Part shown: positions 1 through 11,951 of the stretch, piece after piece
How positions within the stretch are numbered: position 1 is the first letter of the stretch
How the letters are laid out: each line of letters opens with the position of its first letter
From: Zanthoxylum bungeanum
Taxonomy: Eukaryota; Streptophyta; Magnoliopsida; Sapindales; Rutaceae
Assembly: GCA_019454045.1 (NCBI GenBank)
Contig: SKCR01038872.1
Coordinates: forward strand, 1 to 64,000
Length of the DNA stretch: 64,000 bases
Direction: 5' to 3'
Notes under the pieces: generated by a model
Told to the model about the DNA's origin: nothing
Seen by the model: the letters and a program-made list of their open reading frames with translations, nothing else
Databases searched by the model: none
Position numbers and translations under genes: made by a program

Positions 1-800
1 GAATAGTGATTTCGCTAGGCGTAATCGTTTAATTACGTCGCAACGAAAATTTCATTAATTCGAAATTAGTGAACCCGAGCCCGAGTGTGTTTGTGAGCGT
101 ATTCGCATTTCGAATTCGAATGTGGCACGCAAGTCACATCAAGCGTCAAATCGCTAGTCACATCAAGCATCAAATCACATTTCACACTTTGAGTGATGTG
201 ACAATTTGATTGATTGAGTGAGTGATTGATGTGGTAGTCGAAAAGCATTAATGGTTTTTGCTTTTTGACTTTTTGGTAAAATGGAAAAAGGGTTTTGTTT
301 TTTATTTTAATAAAATCAAAATATAAAAACAAAACATTTTTCTTCTCTCTCTCTTATCACTCACGGTTTTTCTCTTTTTGCCTCATCTTCTCTCACGGCT
401 TGGAGCCAATTCTTTCTTCTTCCATTTTCTGGTTTTACCGAAAGACAAAGAGAAGCAAGAGATGATTTTGTTGCAAAATCAAAGTGCTAGCACACACTTG
501 AGTCTTCCTAAGGAGATAGGGCAGCGTTTTCGTGAGCATGGACTCTTTTTGAAGCTTGAAGCTTGGAACTTCAATGGAGTCTTCCATGGCCGAATCTTGG
601 AGGAGTAAAAGAGACCAAAACCGAGCAGTCCACTGCAAGGAGAAGCCACTGCCGAGCTTCAAGGAGGGCTGAAAAGGCTTGTGTTCTTCGTAGCATCCAA
701 ACCAATCAATGTGAGTATGTTTCCGCCATTCTCCTTTGTGTATTCACATGTGTTTTTGTGCTTGATATGATGATTCTTGGGACCTAATTAGAAACCAACA
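1..800 (+). mobile_element. 3' part of a copia-type LTR (left end outside window)
   Basis: This matches the 3' half of the LTRs of elements A, B and C further right. It has the same order: a palindrome-rich stretch, CCCGAGCCCGAG, the CACATCAAGC repeats, a TTGATTGA-rich stretch, pyrimidine-rich U5, then the ending CTTGGGACCTA..AACCAACA at 800. The bases after 800 are not the primer-binding sequence seen after the 5' LTRs of A-C. It is therefore either the 3' LTR of a plus-strand element lying to the left or a solo LTR. It is a separate subfamily: its central T-rich part differs from A, B and C. Confidence 0.8.
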
Positions 801-2750
801 TTGGTTACCCAAGTCTCATATATTTTGTATACCCTTCTTACCCCCATGGCGTCATATATTGTGAAGTCACTTTCACTCAAGGCGGTGGATCGTTATGTGA
901 TGAAAACCATCACTCGTTGGCACATACCCTAGGGTATAAAAAGGCGTGCTCACTTTCGCGTCGAACCCTTGAGTGGGGAGACCTAGTTGTGAGCAACCCT
1001 TCACCGATGAGGGCCTATATCCGTACCCTTGTAAGCCCACATATGAACCATAGTTATATGTCCTATAGAAGCTACCAATATGCTTGTTTTTTGGGACCAT
1101 TATCATTTGGATCCATTTGGGCCTCTCGTCATAGGATACGAACTAGTTTGGGGCACTTTAAACTGGGACGAGTTGTATCTTATGATGATTGGGCCAATTT
1201 TTTTCAAATGACGATGGGCCACCGTAGGCACTGCATTTTTGCAGAAGACCCGACGATGAGCCTCATATGGAGGCACTAACCTTTAAATTGTGGAAGTCGC
1301 GGGAAACGGAACTCGGAAGGGAAGATTTAAAAATTAATACCTTGCCAGATTTCATTCGCTTGCTTAGCCTCGGGTTTGCTCGATTAATCTCTATTTGAAC
1401 TGTTAGATTCGGCCCAAAAAGCCCACACACCACCAAGCCATAAGCCCAAGCCCACCAAAGAACCAATCTACACGCCCAAAGCCCATCAAATCCCATCCAA
1501 AAAATATCCAACACATTAAAAAAATGTTAAAATCCAAACAAATCATCTTCCTAATTTAAATAAATCACATGCCTAAATTATATAAATAAAATCAAATCTC
1601 CTAAATCCATTTCCTAAACTAAATAAATCACCTACCAAAATTGAATGGATCTTTTCCTTATAACAAACTAATTAAATATTCCCCATTATTGCACAATCTT
1701 TATTTCCTACCTATACAAGGAAAACCCTAAGCCACTCTTATAAAAAGCACAAACCAAACCCTTAGACCCTGAGCTCACTCCTCACGGCAAAAACAAAAAG
1801 AAAAACCCAAAAACATTGCTCTCACTCACGGCTTTCGGATACACGTTAAACCCTTCTCTCTTCCTCACTACATTCTCTCTTTCTCTCTGAACCCATTCGG
1901 ACACACCCCTTGGCTTCCTCACTCCTATCGCCCCTCACACTCCTTGGCCCCCCCTCTCTCTCTCAAACTATGATAATAAGTCAACCAGACTTTCAACCTA
2001 ACTCCACTAACACACAACCTAACTCCACTAACTCACGAACCGATAACCCTTAAACTCTAAAGCATGCCACCGACCGAACCATTCACAAACTGCCTTCACA
2101 AATAACGCCTACTCCACGCAATCATCACGCACACACTGCCCATTAAGCACACTGACACGAAAATAAAAGCCAATAAACCCTAACCGACACCTAGTCCTCA
2201 CGTTAAAACCCTCATATAGCCACGCACAACTCTCACCTCACAGATCACGTCACCAACCCCACTCAATCAGCCACGCTTCATTCTCCTAACGCACAGCTCT
2301 CACCTACACATTAACGCAAAACCATAAGCCCTCAATCAGCCACGCTTCATTCCCTCACGCAGGCACTGCACGCACAGATCAGCCCCTCCATTGACCGATG
2401 CAGACAAGCAACCAGTAGCCTTTCACTGAGATCAATAGCAAGCCAAAAACATCCACAAGTAACCGCAAACGGCCCCCAAAAATACCCTCAAATTACCGCA
2501 AACTGCAGCCCTAAAATACCCCTTAAACAGTCCAAAAACAGCAGTAAAAATAGCAAAAATAGCAGCTCAAAACAGAGAAAATAGCACCCCAAATAGCGAG
2601 GCGAAGAAGGAAAATATTGAACCAGTGAACCAGAAAAGTTACGAAGTGTTAACCCTTCCGACGACCACGTTACGCACTTCCAAGAAGTGACTTAAAAGGT
2701 AAGACTTGAGGGCACCATTTGTTATATTTTATTTTGTCGTCCTGGAAATG
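801..2750. other. Unrecognised region, possibly old LTR/leader sequence
   Basis: No gene or element could be named. A GCCCA-rich stretch around 1410-1470 is followed by an AT-rich run, a TATA-like TTATAAAAAG at 1738-1747, and then a C/A-rich, CTC-rich stretch to about 2650. That order (TATA, then pyrimidine-rich 5' UTR-like sequence) resembles a retrotransposon LTR plus leader, but no terminal repeats or partner copy are visible. A 120-codon open frame at 917-1279 has no recognisable motif and I do not treat it as a gene. Confidence 0.4.
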
Positions 2751-2791
2751 GCATGCTCGGTTGGACGTGGAATACGTCCAACCGGGTATGC
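2751..2791. repeat. 18-bp-arm hairpin
   Basis: GCATGCTCGGTTGGACGT (2751-2768) and ACGTCCAACCGGGTATGC (2774-2791) are inverted repeats around a 5-base GGAAT loop. There are two mismatches, both G:U-compatible in RNA. It lies between the unrecognised region and the decayed element X. Its role is unknown. Confidence 0.75.
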
Positions 2792-3011
2792 AAAGTCCTA
2801 TATTGAAAATGGCCAAGCGCTTTAGTCAAATATTTATTATTCCGCATTTATCTCGCATCATTAGTCCTTCATTATTTAGCATTTAATTTCTGTTTATTGT
2901 TGTTTTACTATTCCGCATTCGTTTTCTTCTCTTCGGTTATTTATGGTTATATGCATTATCATGTTTCATGTATGTCAGTATTGGGTTAGTGATTTAGTGT
3001 TGTTTCTCATG

Positions 3012-3070
3012 GTATATTGATACTAGACAAATTATATCCATGCCGGTTGTATATTGATACTAGACAAATT
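3012..3070. repeat. 22-bp direct repeat
   Basis: Two exact 22-bp copies starting GTATATTGATACTAG lie at 3012-3033 and 3049-3070, offset by 37 bp. They sit just upstream of the GTGCCAAAGCTGTC repeats in the leader of element X. Confidence 0.85.
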
Positions 3071-3329
3071 CAAGTGAAAGTGGAAATCATGAACGTGCCA
3101 AAGCTGTCAGGACTACAATCGGTAGCTTGAGTTTGTCATTGACAAGTGAAGCCTTGATACGCCTCCTTGTGAACGTGCCAAAACTGTCATAACGAGAAAC
3201 GATCAGGACCAAAATCAGGAGTCACTGGTGAGTGATTGACAATGAGTTATCTACCTAATGAATATACGAAGGCGAGATCATGCCAAAGCTGTGAGTCGAA
3301 ATATATTCATGGGATCCTACTCTCACTAT

Positions 3330-3355
3330 GGAATTCGATTTAATTATCGAATTCC
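3330..3355 (+). other. Leader hairpin of element X
   Basis: Arms GGAATTCGAT and ATCGAATTCC are perfectly complementary (10 bp) around a 6-base loop. The hairpin sits 10 bases after GGATCCTA and about 34 bases before AGTGGGAG. This is the same relative place as the small hairpin in elements A-E, although the stem sequence is different. Confidence 0.65.
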
Positions 3356-6300
3356 CGTTGTTCGTTGGGGATTATGGTATTACGTAATATAGTGGGAGAC
3401 ACTGCTTGGTTTAAAATCCATAACTAAAGCAGTGTGTAATTTTATGGAATTTACTGCTTTCATTTTCCTTTATTCTATATTGTTTATAGAATTATACTTC
3501 TAATACACTGCATGTGTATTACATGAATAGGTTTTCTAACTTTATTTATGGTTGTGTAGTTCTAGAATAGGTTCTAGAAAGACAGTAGACTTAGATATTG
3601 TTAGATTAGTTGAAACCATCGGGAATTGTTGTTCCAATTTTCTTGAAAATCAAGATGGTTAGTGACTTAGTTTCTAAGTCACGATTAGGTAATATAAATA
3701 GATATTTATTTTAGGATATTATTCTAGAAAGAATAGTTTCTTAAGCAGTAAGAATTGACTTGAATTAGTTCATGTCTCGATATTCTTGACTAGCATTAAG
3801 AAAAACCCATTAGTATTTTTTTATCTTATAATGACGTTTCTTAGCTTTAAAGTCTTTTAGAAGTCACGTGTCTGACACAGTTTGCTAATCAATCATTTAC
3901 AATTTTTGTGAATAATTGAATGCAATTATAAAGCTAAAGAAAAGAGATACGTATAGTTGTGTATAGAGAATATCGATTCTTACAATACGATAACTGTAGG
4001 TATTGCATACCAGATCTCCCATCTAGTTAATTAAAATAATGTTTAATGATTGTTTTGATATTTGATATCAGAACTTGTGACTATTGGATAGTTACTTGTT
4101 CTTCATAAACTGTTGTTACATATTTTAAGACGACTATTAATGTCATTAATGAAAAGATAAACATTAAGAAAAATATTCGGTAAAATAAATAACTTAGGAC
4201 TCTGCTTTATGAGATTTTATTATAAAAGCATTAGATGTTTGTTCCTTATGGTAAAGAATGGTCTGATACGAGCTCAAACCACATATCCTTATCCATTTTA
4301 ATGAATATTGTATTCAGGATATGATTAAATCTCATTTAACCAATAATTGTCATTGGACCATAAGATTTATTAGACTAATATATTGGATGTATGTAGTTTA
4401 ATGAATTAGTAATTGCCTTTGATAGTTTTCTTTACTTCGTAACTTAGTTAATGAATCGTCATTACTCAGTTACGTGTTTCTAATAAATAATATATTGAAT
4501 GTCTTGAATTGTTTGAGAACTTTCAATATGTTTCTGATGAAACACAGATAGAATATTTTGAATGGTTCAAATATATTCTATTTGAAGTGTTGAAAACTAT
4601 AATTTTTAAAATTCATCGTGAATTTTTGAATTGTTCAAAGATGTTTGATATGATAAAACATGTGAATTTAAGGAAATTAGTTCTAAATTTATTTAATGAA
4701 TATGATTCTTACTCAATATTAAAATTCCGTTATTCCATTTTGATGGAATTGATCAGTGGGAGTAATCGAATCTTATATGATTTGATTCGTTGATATTGAG
4801 TGTCACCGAATTAGTTTTTAATACTCTTAGGGTTATGCTCCAGTAACAATCATCCTATTAATTATTGTTCCATTTGTTTCTACAATTACGTATATGTTAT
4901 GTATAGTAAAAATTCGAATCTTGAAAAGTTTGAGATTTGAAACTTTCTTTTGTATAAAAGTTATATAATTGAAAGTACTTGTGCATCGGAGGTACAAGTG
5001 AAAGGTTTATCATTTATTCTATTTAATTGAAAATTGTATTCTATTTGATAGAATATCTTTTCTACGATCCCGAGTAATAAAATTATTTTATTACTTGGTG
5101 TGTTAACATCGGATGTTGACAATTGTAGAAAAGACTTGACTTAGTGAAGTCAAATGTAGGAATGATAAACTATAAATGGAACTACATTATTGATAAGATG
5201 AAAAGACCCTTAGACATTTTCCGTATAAGTTCAATAGGATGTTAGAATCATTTACAAAGTATTTGATGCTTAATGATTCTGTTGTTTTCTTATTGAAGAA
5301 AATATCCTAAAACTTATAGTGGGAGCGATATTTGATATCGATTTCGGAAATTAGCATTGAACCATAGATCTAAGATTATTCATGGCTTACTACGATCAAG
5401 TTTTGAACTTCACTAAGCTTTCGTTATGAATCGTTCATAAAATGTGCAAACTGTTTGCGCAGAAAATGCAAGTAAGCTTGATAAAGGTTTGACCTTTATA
5501 GTACGACAATGAGAAAGGTTATCCTCAATAGTCTATTGTAGATTCTGAGAATACTTGTCTCTAGTCGCACTAATTGAACAGTTAATGATTTGTTGGTTAA
5601 TGTTGATGTTAAACTATGTATTTTGGCTAAAGAATGCAAAGTGGCGTTCTTGAGTGATTTCTTCGAATGAGAGATCTGTTGTGGTTTCTTTATTTGAAGA
5701 AATCAGTCTAGAATGGCCCTAGAGTTTGTATTCTGCTAAGATCACAGTTTGATATACCAGCTTATAGAGCCTATTGTAGACTTGGGTAAGCTTTCCGAAA
5801 AACTGTGTTCTCTAATTTTGACACAGTGTGAGCGTACAAATTTCTTTCTAGTATTATATATCATAAGTCTTCTTTTCTCCGTGATAGCAGTGGGAGTAGT
5901 CTCTATTATATTTGAGATAAAGTTTTATATAGGATATAAAACTAAGAGACTTGTGAGATACTCCCATTAGTCGCGTATTAGATATGATCTAATCAAGGAC
6001 ACAGTAAGACTATCTGTATGACAGTTAGTATAACTGTTTGACAGTTAACGTATTTTTCATATATATAGTATTTTTCTTTCCTAAAGGATGATACCTTTGT
6101 CGAAAGAGAGATTGATTAGAATGTCTAGTCAATCTTATGCATCATAGGATGATGGTGTAATGAATACTATATTATGTGCGATTAAAGATATCAATTTAAT
6201 AGTAATTGTTACGAGTTATTTTGATATGTTGTAGACCATAAGATGGATCTTAAAACATGTTCTTTAATATCTTTGAGATATTAAGAACGAGTTTCTTATT

Positions 6301-6819
6301 CATGGAGAATTTAGTCTGCAACCATAAGGTCATATTAGATTTGATTCTAATTATGATATTAGATGGTCTATGTCATATAAAGTCAGAAAAGATGCAGTGA
6401 GAGTTTCACCATTGATTCAACTAAATTAGTGGAATTTGCTGCGAATTTTAAGGTATTGACTTAAGAAGTTGCAAAGTGACCTCAATGATTAGAAGTGTTA
6501 ATATTAGTTTTATGCTTACAGTTGTCTTAAAGTATTTTTGATTAGATCCATATATACTTAGACAACTCAGCAGCTATAACACAAAACTGATATAGCATCT
6601 GAGTCATATTGATATAGAATTTGGATTCTACAAAATATGAATGATGCTGGCTAAGGAAAACGGTTGGGTTTGTTGGACAGACTCGATTTGTTAAAGTGGG
6701 CTTACTTGTTGTTGCCTACCTCTTGAGTGACAGGTCAGCTCTTGAGGGCCACGGTATGTGATACACATTGAGATGTGTATATGATACTGTGGATTGGCAC
6801 TAGAGCAAATGGGAGAAAT

Positions 6820-9349
6820 TTTTAGGGTTGGTGCTCAAAGTGCCAATCCGGATCGTATTTATGTCTGATTCATAAATACGAGCAATTTTATTTTCCATAA
6901 TATTACTAATTTAATGGTAGCACCCTTGTCTTTTATGCACTTATTCGATCTAATTATGATTAGATATCTGATTACAATTATATCGAAACTGAATCGGATT
7001 CAGTGATACGTGTATATTAGACAAAGACCCTAGGATTTACAATATAATGTGCAGTTACAATGTAGTTTGTAATTGACATTAGGAAGCGCACTATAAGATG
7101 TATATCCTTAAATAAAGTTCCTGGTCAAGATTTACTAACACGAGTCAGTTAGTAAAATCTGCTGAGATCAGTACATATCGTATATCGTGACTTGGTCCGA
7201 TGGTTTATCCCAGTAAACCATGAGTCTCGGGAGACTCGTATAGACATGTAGGTGTTTATTTGATAATACACTGAATGACTCACTGAAGATTTCCTAAAAG
7301 ATGGTCAACAACGTCAATAGGAATCTTCACGAGTTGAGTGAGCATAGTGGTCATTTGACTTGAGATACCATAGTGGGATATATGAGTTATCCTCCACACT
7401 TTGATGGCAGTCATGTCACCGATCTATTTAGATCAGACCTCCGCCTATTTGTTGGGTGTGGACTGATGCTCATGATATCCAGTGCGTATCAAGATAGGAT
7501 CTTTCAGTCCTGTGTATAGGTCATAGGCATCCTCACGTGTTTACGATCTAGTAAATCCATGGTCGTGGTATAACTTCGGATTCAGTTCCGAGTTTTATTT
7601 TGAGATCGTAAATTGAAAGTCGATTATATTATACCAAACGGATTTAACGTTCTCATGTGTATCTCTGGTATAATATGGATAGCCTGTGACAGAGAGATTA
7701 TACGTATGCTATGACCTTGACTTGCATAGTTTAGCGAGATTATCCGTGGTCGTAATAATCCATGAGTGGGTGGATTATGGACACAAAATTGGATTTCGTG
7801 ACGGATAAACCTAAACTTAGAGAGTCCCACAATATGAAGTGTACTCGTTGAGGACTTGGGCAACGCAATATGAATAATACAGATTATTTATAATACTTCA
7901 TCGGATTAAATGAGTTAATTCGAGTCGTTTAATTGGTTAAACGATAACACATGCATTAGGAGATTTTGGTCATTTAATAATTATTTTGTATTTATATTTG
8001 ATACATAATACGATTAGATACACATTAATTATTCATCAAATGAGATTTTGACACTTGCCATAAATATATGTATTTGTTATTTATTTTAAATAAAAATACA
8101 TATATAATAATAATTATATTATTGATTTTTTGGATATTTAATTGATAAATATTTGAATAATTAATTAATTAAACTTTTTCCATAAATGTTATGAAACTTG
8201 TTTATTTATTATTGGAACATATGGCATTATTTAATTATACTTTGTGTGTGCTAATCTGATTGGATAACATAAAGTGTAATTATCTTTTAATTTGATTAAA
8301 ATAAAAAAAATGACAAAAATGCCCCTACTATTATGCAAAGTCGGTCAAGGCTTTTATAAAAGAAAAAAAAATCTCTTTCTTCTACATCCTCCATTTCCGA
8401 AAGTCACAAAGAAAAATGGGTTTGGAAAATTGTTTGAAAAATCCATGGAAAAGTGAAGAAAAATCAAGGAAATGGCTTAAGGAAAATTGGAGTATTAAAG
8501 GTAATCTTCAAAACCCTTTAAGCTTGAAATTTTTTTCTTGTTTCTTGATTTCTTAGAATGGTTCTAGGGTTTCTTTGCTTGTAGAATTTGGACTTTTGGT
8601 TGTGGTGGATGGAATTGGAAGTAATGAAGCATGTGTGAAGTATATTGGATGGAATTATCGTAATTAGTATCCAATTTGGTCATTAGATGACATGTTGCCA
8701 TTCTAGAGTGTTATGACCACTCTTGTAATACCTAGAATTTTTCTTGGGTTGTTCATATGTGGTGACTTGATTTGGTGTTGTGATTAATTAGATTAATCTT
8801 GAAAAATTGGATTTAAAGCATGATAAATTGGCAATTTCGTTTTCTGTTTCAAACCTGGAATGGATCTTATTTTGGTGATGAAAAATATGTTTTATGAATG
8901 TTTTGGATGTATTTTGGGTGCTGGAACAATTATCGGAAATTATTTCTGAGTAGAAATAATCGAAAACGACCAAAAACGGTGTTACCGGGTGACTTTTGAG
9001 TCAATCGGGTGACGGCTGCCAAAACATTGAATCTGTCACTGTTCAGGCAGCCAATGAACTGTCCTAACATATTGGGGCTGACCTGGGCAGTCCCCATAAG
9101 TTTCAGGTTGTCGGTTCGGTCAAAAATATATTTTGCGTCATTTTACGGAAAAACATTTTTCGTAAAAGTTTCAGGACGTTTCATATATATTTATGTCGTT
9201 ATTTGATATCGAATAAATAGATTTAGGTGAAATATGAATAAATTATTCATATTAGATATTGAATAATTTATTCGGTAATTTCAAAAGTTTTAAATTATGA
9301 TTTTGCCCGAACCGTGCTTCCGCTTCGCTCATCGCCCGAAACCCCAACA
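6820..9349 (+). mobile_element. Putative 3' LTR of element X
   Basis: A purine-rich tract (AAATGGGAGAA, 6807-6817) precedes a start read as mutated TGTTAGGG (now TTTTAGGG, 6820). The proposed LTR runs to CCCCAACA at 9349, about 2.5 kb, in the copia pattern TG..CA. A promoter-like CTTTTATAAAAG lies at 8351-8362, followed by a T/C-rich transcribed-leader-like stretch. The mate LTR is not in the window, so the borders are inferred from terminal motifs only. Apparent short reading frames inside it (for example minus 7624-7863 and 8788-8973) carry no domain. Confidence 0.45.
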
Positions 9350-9816
9350 ATAATATGTGTAACTATTGGAACTATTCATAGCCCGTAATATAGTATGTCG
9401 ACACGGAATGCCACACACATAGTGACAGACAATGGAGTCCAATTTCAATGAGAATGCACATTTAGAAATATGGGAATCGGAAGACATGATCCTAAAAGGA
9501 TAAGGTCGCTTTCAAAAAGGCGTAATCCACCTTGACTCGGTGCAGGTAGCAAAGAGCATAAAGCTGAGCCAGGTCTGGGGATAACCAGCCTACCACCCCG
9601 TGAATAAGGGACATAACAGGATCTTGACCCATGGGACCAAAGAGAACTGAACAAGCACCGGAGTAGAATTGACAGGAGGAAATTGTAAGCAAGCCAAAGG
9701 GGCGACCAAATACTTCTATAGGCAAAGGGCACTAAAGAGCACAAGGAAGGCCTAACCAGGGATAACATCAAGCCAATAGGACAAATAAAACCCATCAGAA
9801 TAGGGAATGCATCCAT
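9350..9816. other. Remnant DNA between X and E, including a gypsy relic
   Basis: This 467-bp stretch holds the Ty3/gypsy integrase relic at 9405-9452. The rest has overlapping minus-strand open frames (9445-9816, 9492-9725) with no motif I recognise. It is probably more of the same gypsy relic or host DNA. It forms the left target flank of element E. Confidence 0.5.
9405..9452 (+). pseudogene. Ty3/gypsy integrase core relic
   Basis: Translation gives GMPHT and then, after a one-base shift, IVTDNGVQFQ. This is the conserved block around the second catalytic Asp of Ty3/gypsy integrases (typically G-(I/M)-P-x-x-I-(V/I)-T-D-N-G-x-Q-F). A stop codon follows at once. Only this block is readable; flanking integrase motifs are lost. 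It shows that a gypsy element preceded the copia insertions here. Confidence 0.7.
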
Positions 9817-10028
9817 TGTTGGGTTTTCTAGGTCAAACCAAGATCAATTAAGCAATGAAATGTGCGAATACAACAAAGTAAAGTAGCGGAAAATACTCAC
9901 TTTGATCGGCTTTTGGATGCGATGAACACAAAAATTTCTTCATGAGTTTCGGCCAAGCCATCCTTCTGTGGATCTTCAAGCTCCAAGCTTTGAGTGTTGA
10001 TTCCATGCTCATGAATGGGTTTCCCTAT
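9817..10028 (-). repeat. 3' LTR of E, first piece
   Basis: This 212-bp piece matches 28037 onward in the intact LTR. It is cut at 10028, where element D entered, and resumes at 20355. Its last five bases, CCTAT (10024-10028), are one copy of D's target-site duplication. Confidence 0.92.
10024..10028. repeat. Left TSD of element D (CCTAT)
   Basis: CCTAT here and at 20350-20354 flank D exactly. The intact E LTR at about 28240 has a single CCTAT at the matching place, confirming the empty-site sequence. Confidence 0.95.
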
Positions 10029-11937
10029 TGTTGGTTTCTATAATATGTCCCAAGGAAAGATTAAGCATTCATGAAATACTATAAATGAATATACATAAAA
10101 GACTTGAAGCATGGCGGAATCATACTTACAAAGCTATGTGATGAAGAAGATGATCAAATGGTGGAAGCTCCAAGTGTTGGAAGATTCGGCCAAGAGGAGG
10201 AAGAAGACTTGAAGCTCCAAGCTTTTGTATTCCAAGCTCTTTGATGGTTTCCCTATCACCTCTTTTGATCCCTTGCTTGTGCTAGCAAAAATGGAGAATA
10301 GAAGATCAAATCTTCCTTTGTCCTTCCATGGAGTTCACGGCAATGTGAAGAAATTTGAGAGAGAAAGAGTTTTGTGTAATTGATTTGTTTTACCAAAAAT
10401 CAATTTATATTTATGCCATAATTTTATTAATTAATAATAAATCTATGACACAAACCATGCAATGGCTTAGAGTGTCAAACACTCAAACTCCATGCAAAAC
10501 ATTTGAGTGTAATGCACACTATCACCATGCAATGCCTTATCAATTAAATAATGCATATAATGACAAGTGTCATGTGGGCCCCACACGTTTCCCAATGAAA
10601 GTGGGCCCACGTCCACTCACGCGTTCGGGTTCGATATTTCCGAAATACCGAGCTTACGTCGCGACGTTAATTAAATCGAATTTAAATAAATAATTGCGCC
10701 TGGCGAAATTATTATTTACGTCGCTAACGAATTAATTCTAAATTAACTCGTATGCCCGAATTAAAATCTAATTTTAATTTCGCGTCGAAATCGAATTTCG
10801 ATTATTATATCGAATATAATAATTTTATCGATTAATTCCAAATTAATCGTCTCTCTCTCTAAATTAGGCACTTTATCCAAGATAAAGTTTCTCCGCAATT
10901 AATCCAAGATTAATTAAGTCCGAATCAAATATCATAGGTGAATCTTCAGGAAGCGACCCAAGAGATCTCCGGATATTTTGGCAGTAAATACGGTCGTCGG
11001 ATAATCCGAACACGTACGTACCTCGTACTACGTCTTTACCGATTTACAAGACAAGGTTGGCTTCTAGCAAAGCGCCATGCCTACCCAATTCTCCAGAAAT
11101 ATTCTTATAGGAATATAAGATCTGTATCAGGCGTAGTATACCGTAGTATTGCGTACATCGATCCAGTATCGGATGATCACATGCTAGGCCTGGGGCTGGA
11201 GATGTGTCTGCCCCGTACGAAACATATATCGGACATTCCTAACCTGGTCATATTGTCCCGACGGTTGCAACCTTTTATAGAGTGCTAGTTCTGTGTCCTG
11301 CGTGATCATCACCTCCATATGTCTGAAGCGATACTTCCATCTTGACATCACATCCAGTACACTACGATTCTCGATAAACCCAGAAGAGGTGTACACAGAA
11401 CCGGTTAAGGTCCCCAACCACCAAAACAAAAGTTTACCGATTGTCGCAAGTACTAGCGATGTAAGTCTCAGGTTAAGACCATATACACCTACCCTGATGC
11501 GGCCTCCCATAGACACGTAGACATACTACCAATGGGATTCCGCGGGGTCTATCCAGAGCGAAGCTGTTTTCCGTACCATCGGTAAAACACAACCTCCTAT
11601 CGCACTTGCATAAGTATCCAATACTTAAATATATGAGAACTATGCCGTTGTGCCCTCACAACGTGCACAAGCGCAATACTAGTCTATTCCGCATTATCGA
11701 TGTCCAGTCTCGATAATACTACGACTAGGGATATTTAATGATTAAACCTTTGGGGACTGATACTGTCTCATATCATTCTCAGTCCAGGTACTAATCATAT
11801 GGACTTTCGCCATTTATAAGTCAAAGTAAATAATATTACAAAACGGCAAAAGGCAATTTCATTATCACATAGTTAATTTTGTACAATAATACAATATCAT
11901 TTACAAACAGTGACGCTATGGGACATAATGTCTAACA
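10029..11937 (-). repeat. 3' LTR of element D
   Basis: On the plus strand it runs TGTTGGTTTC..TCTAACA; in element sense it begins TGTTAGACATTATG and ends GAAACCAACA. Compared with the right LTR it lacks 26 bp near 11235, between two short TCGGACA-type repeats. E, A, B and C have sequence there, so the left copy lost it. A minus-strand TATA-like ATAAATATAAAT lies near 10403-10415. Confidence 0.95.
10729..10915. repeat. Palindrome array in D LTR
   Basis: Seven inverted repeats in a row, all with 3-base centres: GAATTAATT at 10729 (one mismatch), AATTAAAAT/ATTTTAATT at 10759-10779, CGAAAT/ATTTCG at 10786-10800, TTATTATAT/ATATAATAA at 10802-10822, CGATTAATT/AATTAATCG at 10829-10849, CTTTATC/GATAAAG at 10871-10887, and AATTAATC/GATTAATT at 10897-10915. 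The same series occurs in the right LTR near 19109-19300 and, with changed but still complementary arms, in the LTRs of A-C and E. Confidence 0.9.
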
Positions 11938-11948
11938 ATCTCCCACTT
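11938..11948 (-). other. Polypurine tract of D
   Basis: In element sense this is AAGTGGGAGAT, directly abutting the 3' LTR. It is the usual primer for plus-strand DNA synthesis. It lies 3 bases beyond the pol stop codon at 11952-11954. Confidence 0.9.
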
Positions 11949-11951
11949 GGC

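Larger units (their letters stand above)
2792..6819 (+). mobile_element. Decayed copia-like interior, element X
   Basis: No open protein domain survives. The plus-strand copia assignment rests on leader architecture shared with the better copies. GTGCCAAAGCTGTC-type repeats lie at about 3091, 3171 and 3276, followed by GGATCCTA (3312-3319), a hairpin (3330-3355) and the purine tract ATAGTGGGAGACA from 3389. At the other end a polypurine tract (about 6803-6817) abuts a putative LTR. The roughly 3.4 kb between (3400-6800) is AT-rich with scattered AGTGGGAG motifs and is presumably ruined gag-pol. No 5' LTR was found, so X is truncated or too diverged. This is the oldest copia layer in the window. 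Confidence 0.5.

Noticed and set aside
917..1279. 120-codon open frame near the left end
   Set aside because: No recognisable motif, sits in unannotated repeat-like sequence, no splice or promoter context. Treated as chance.
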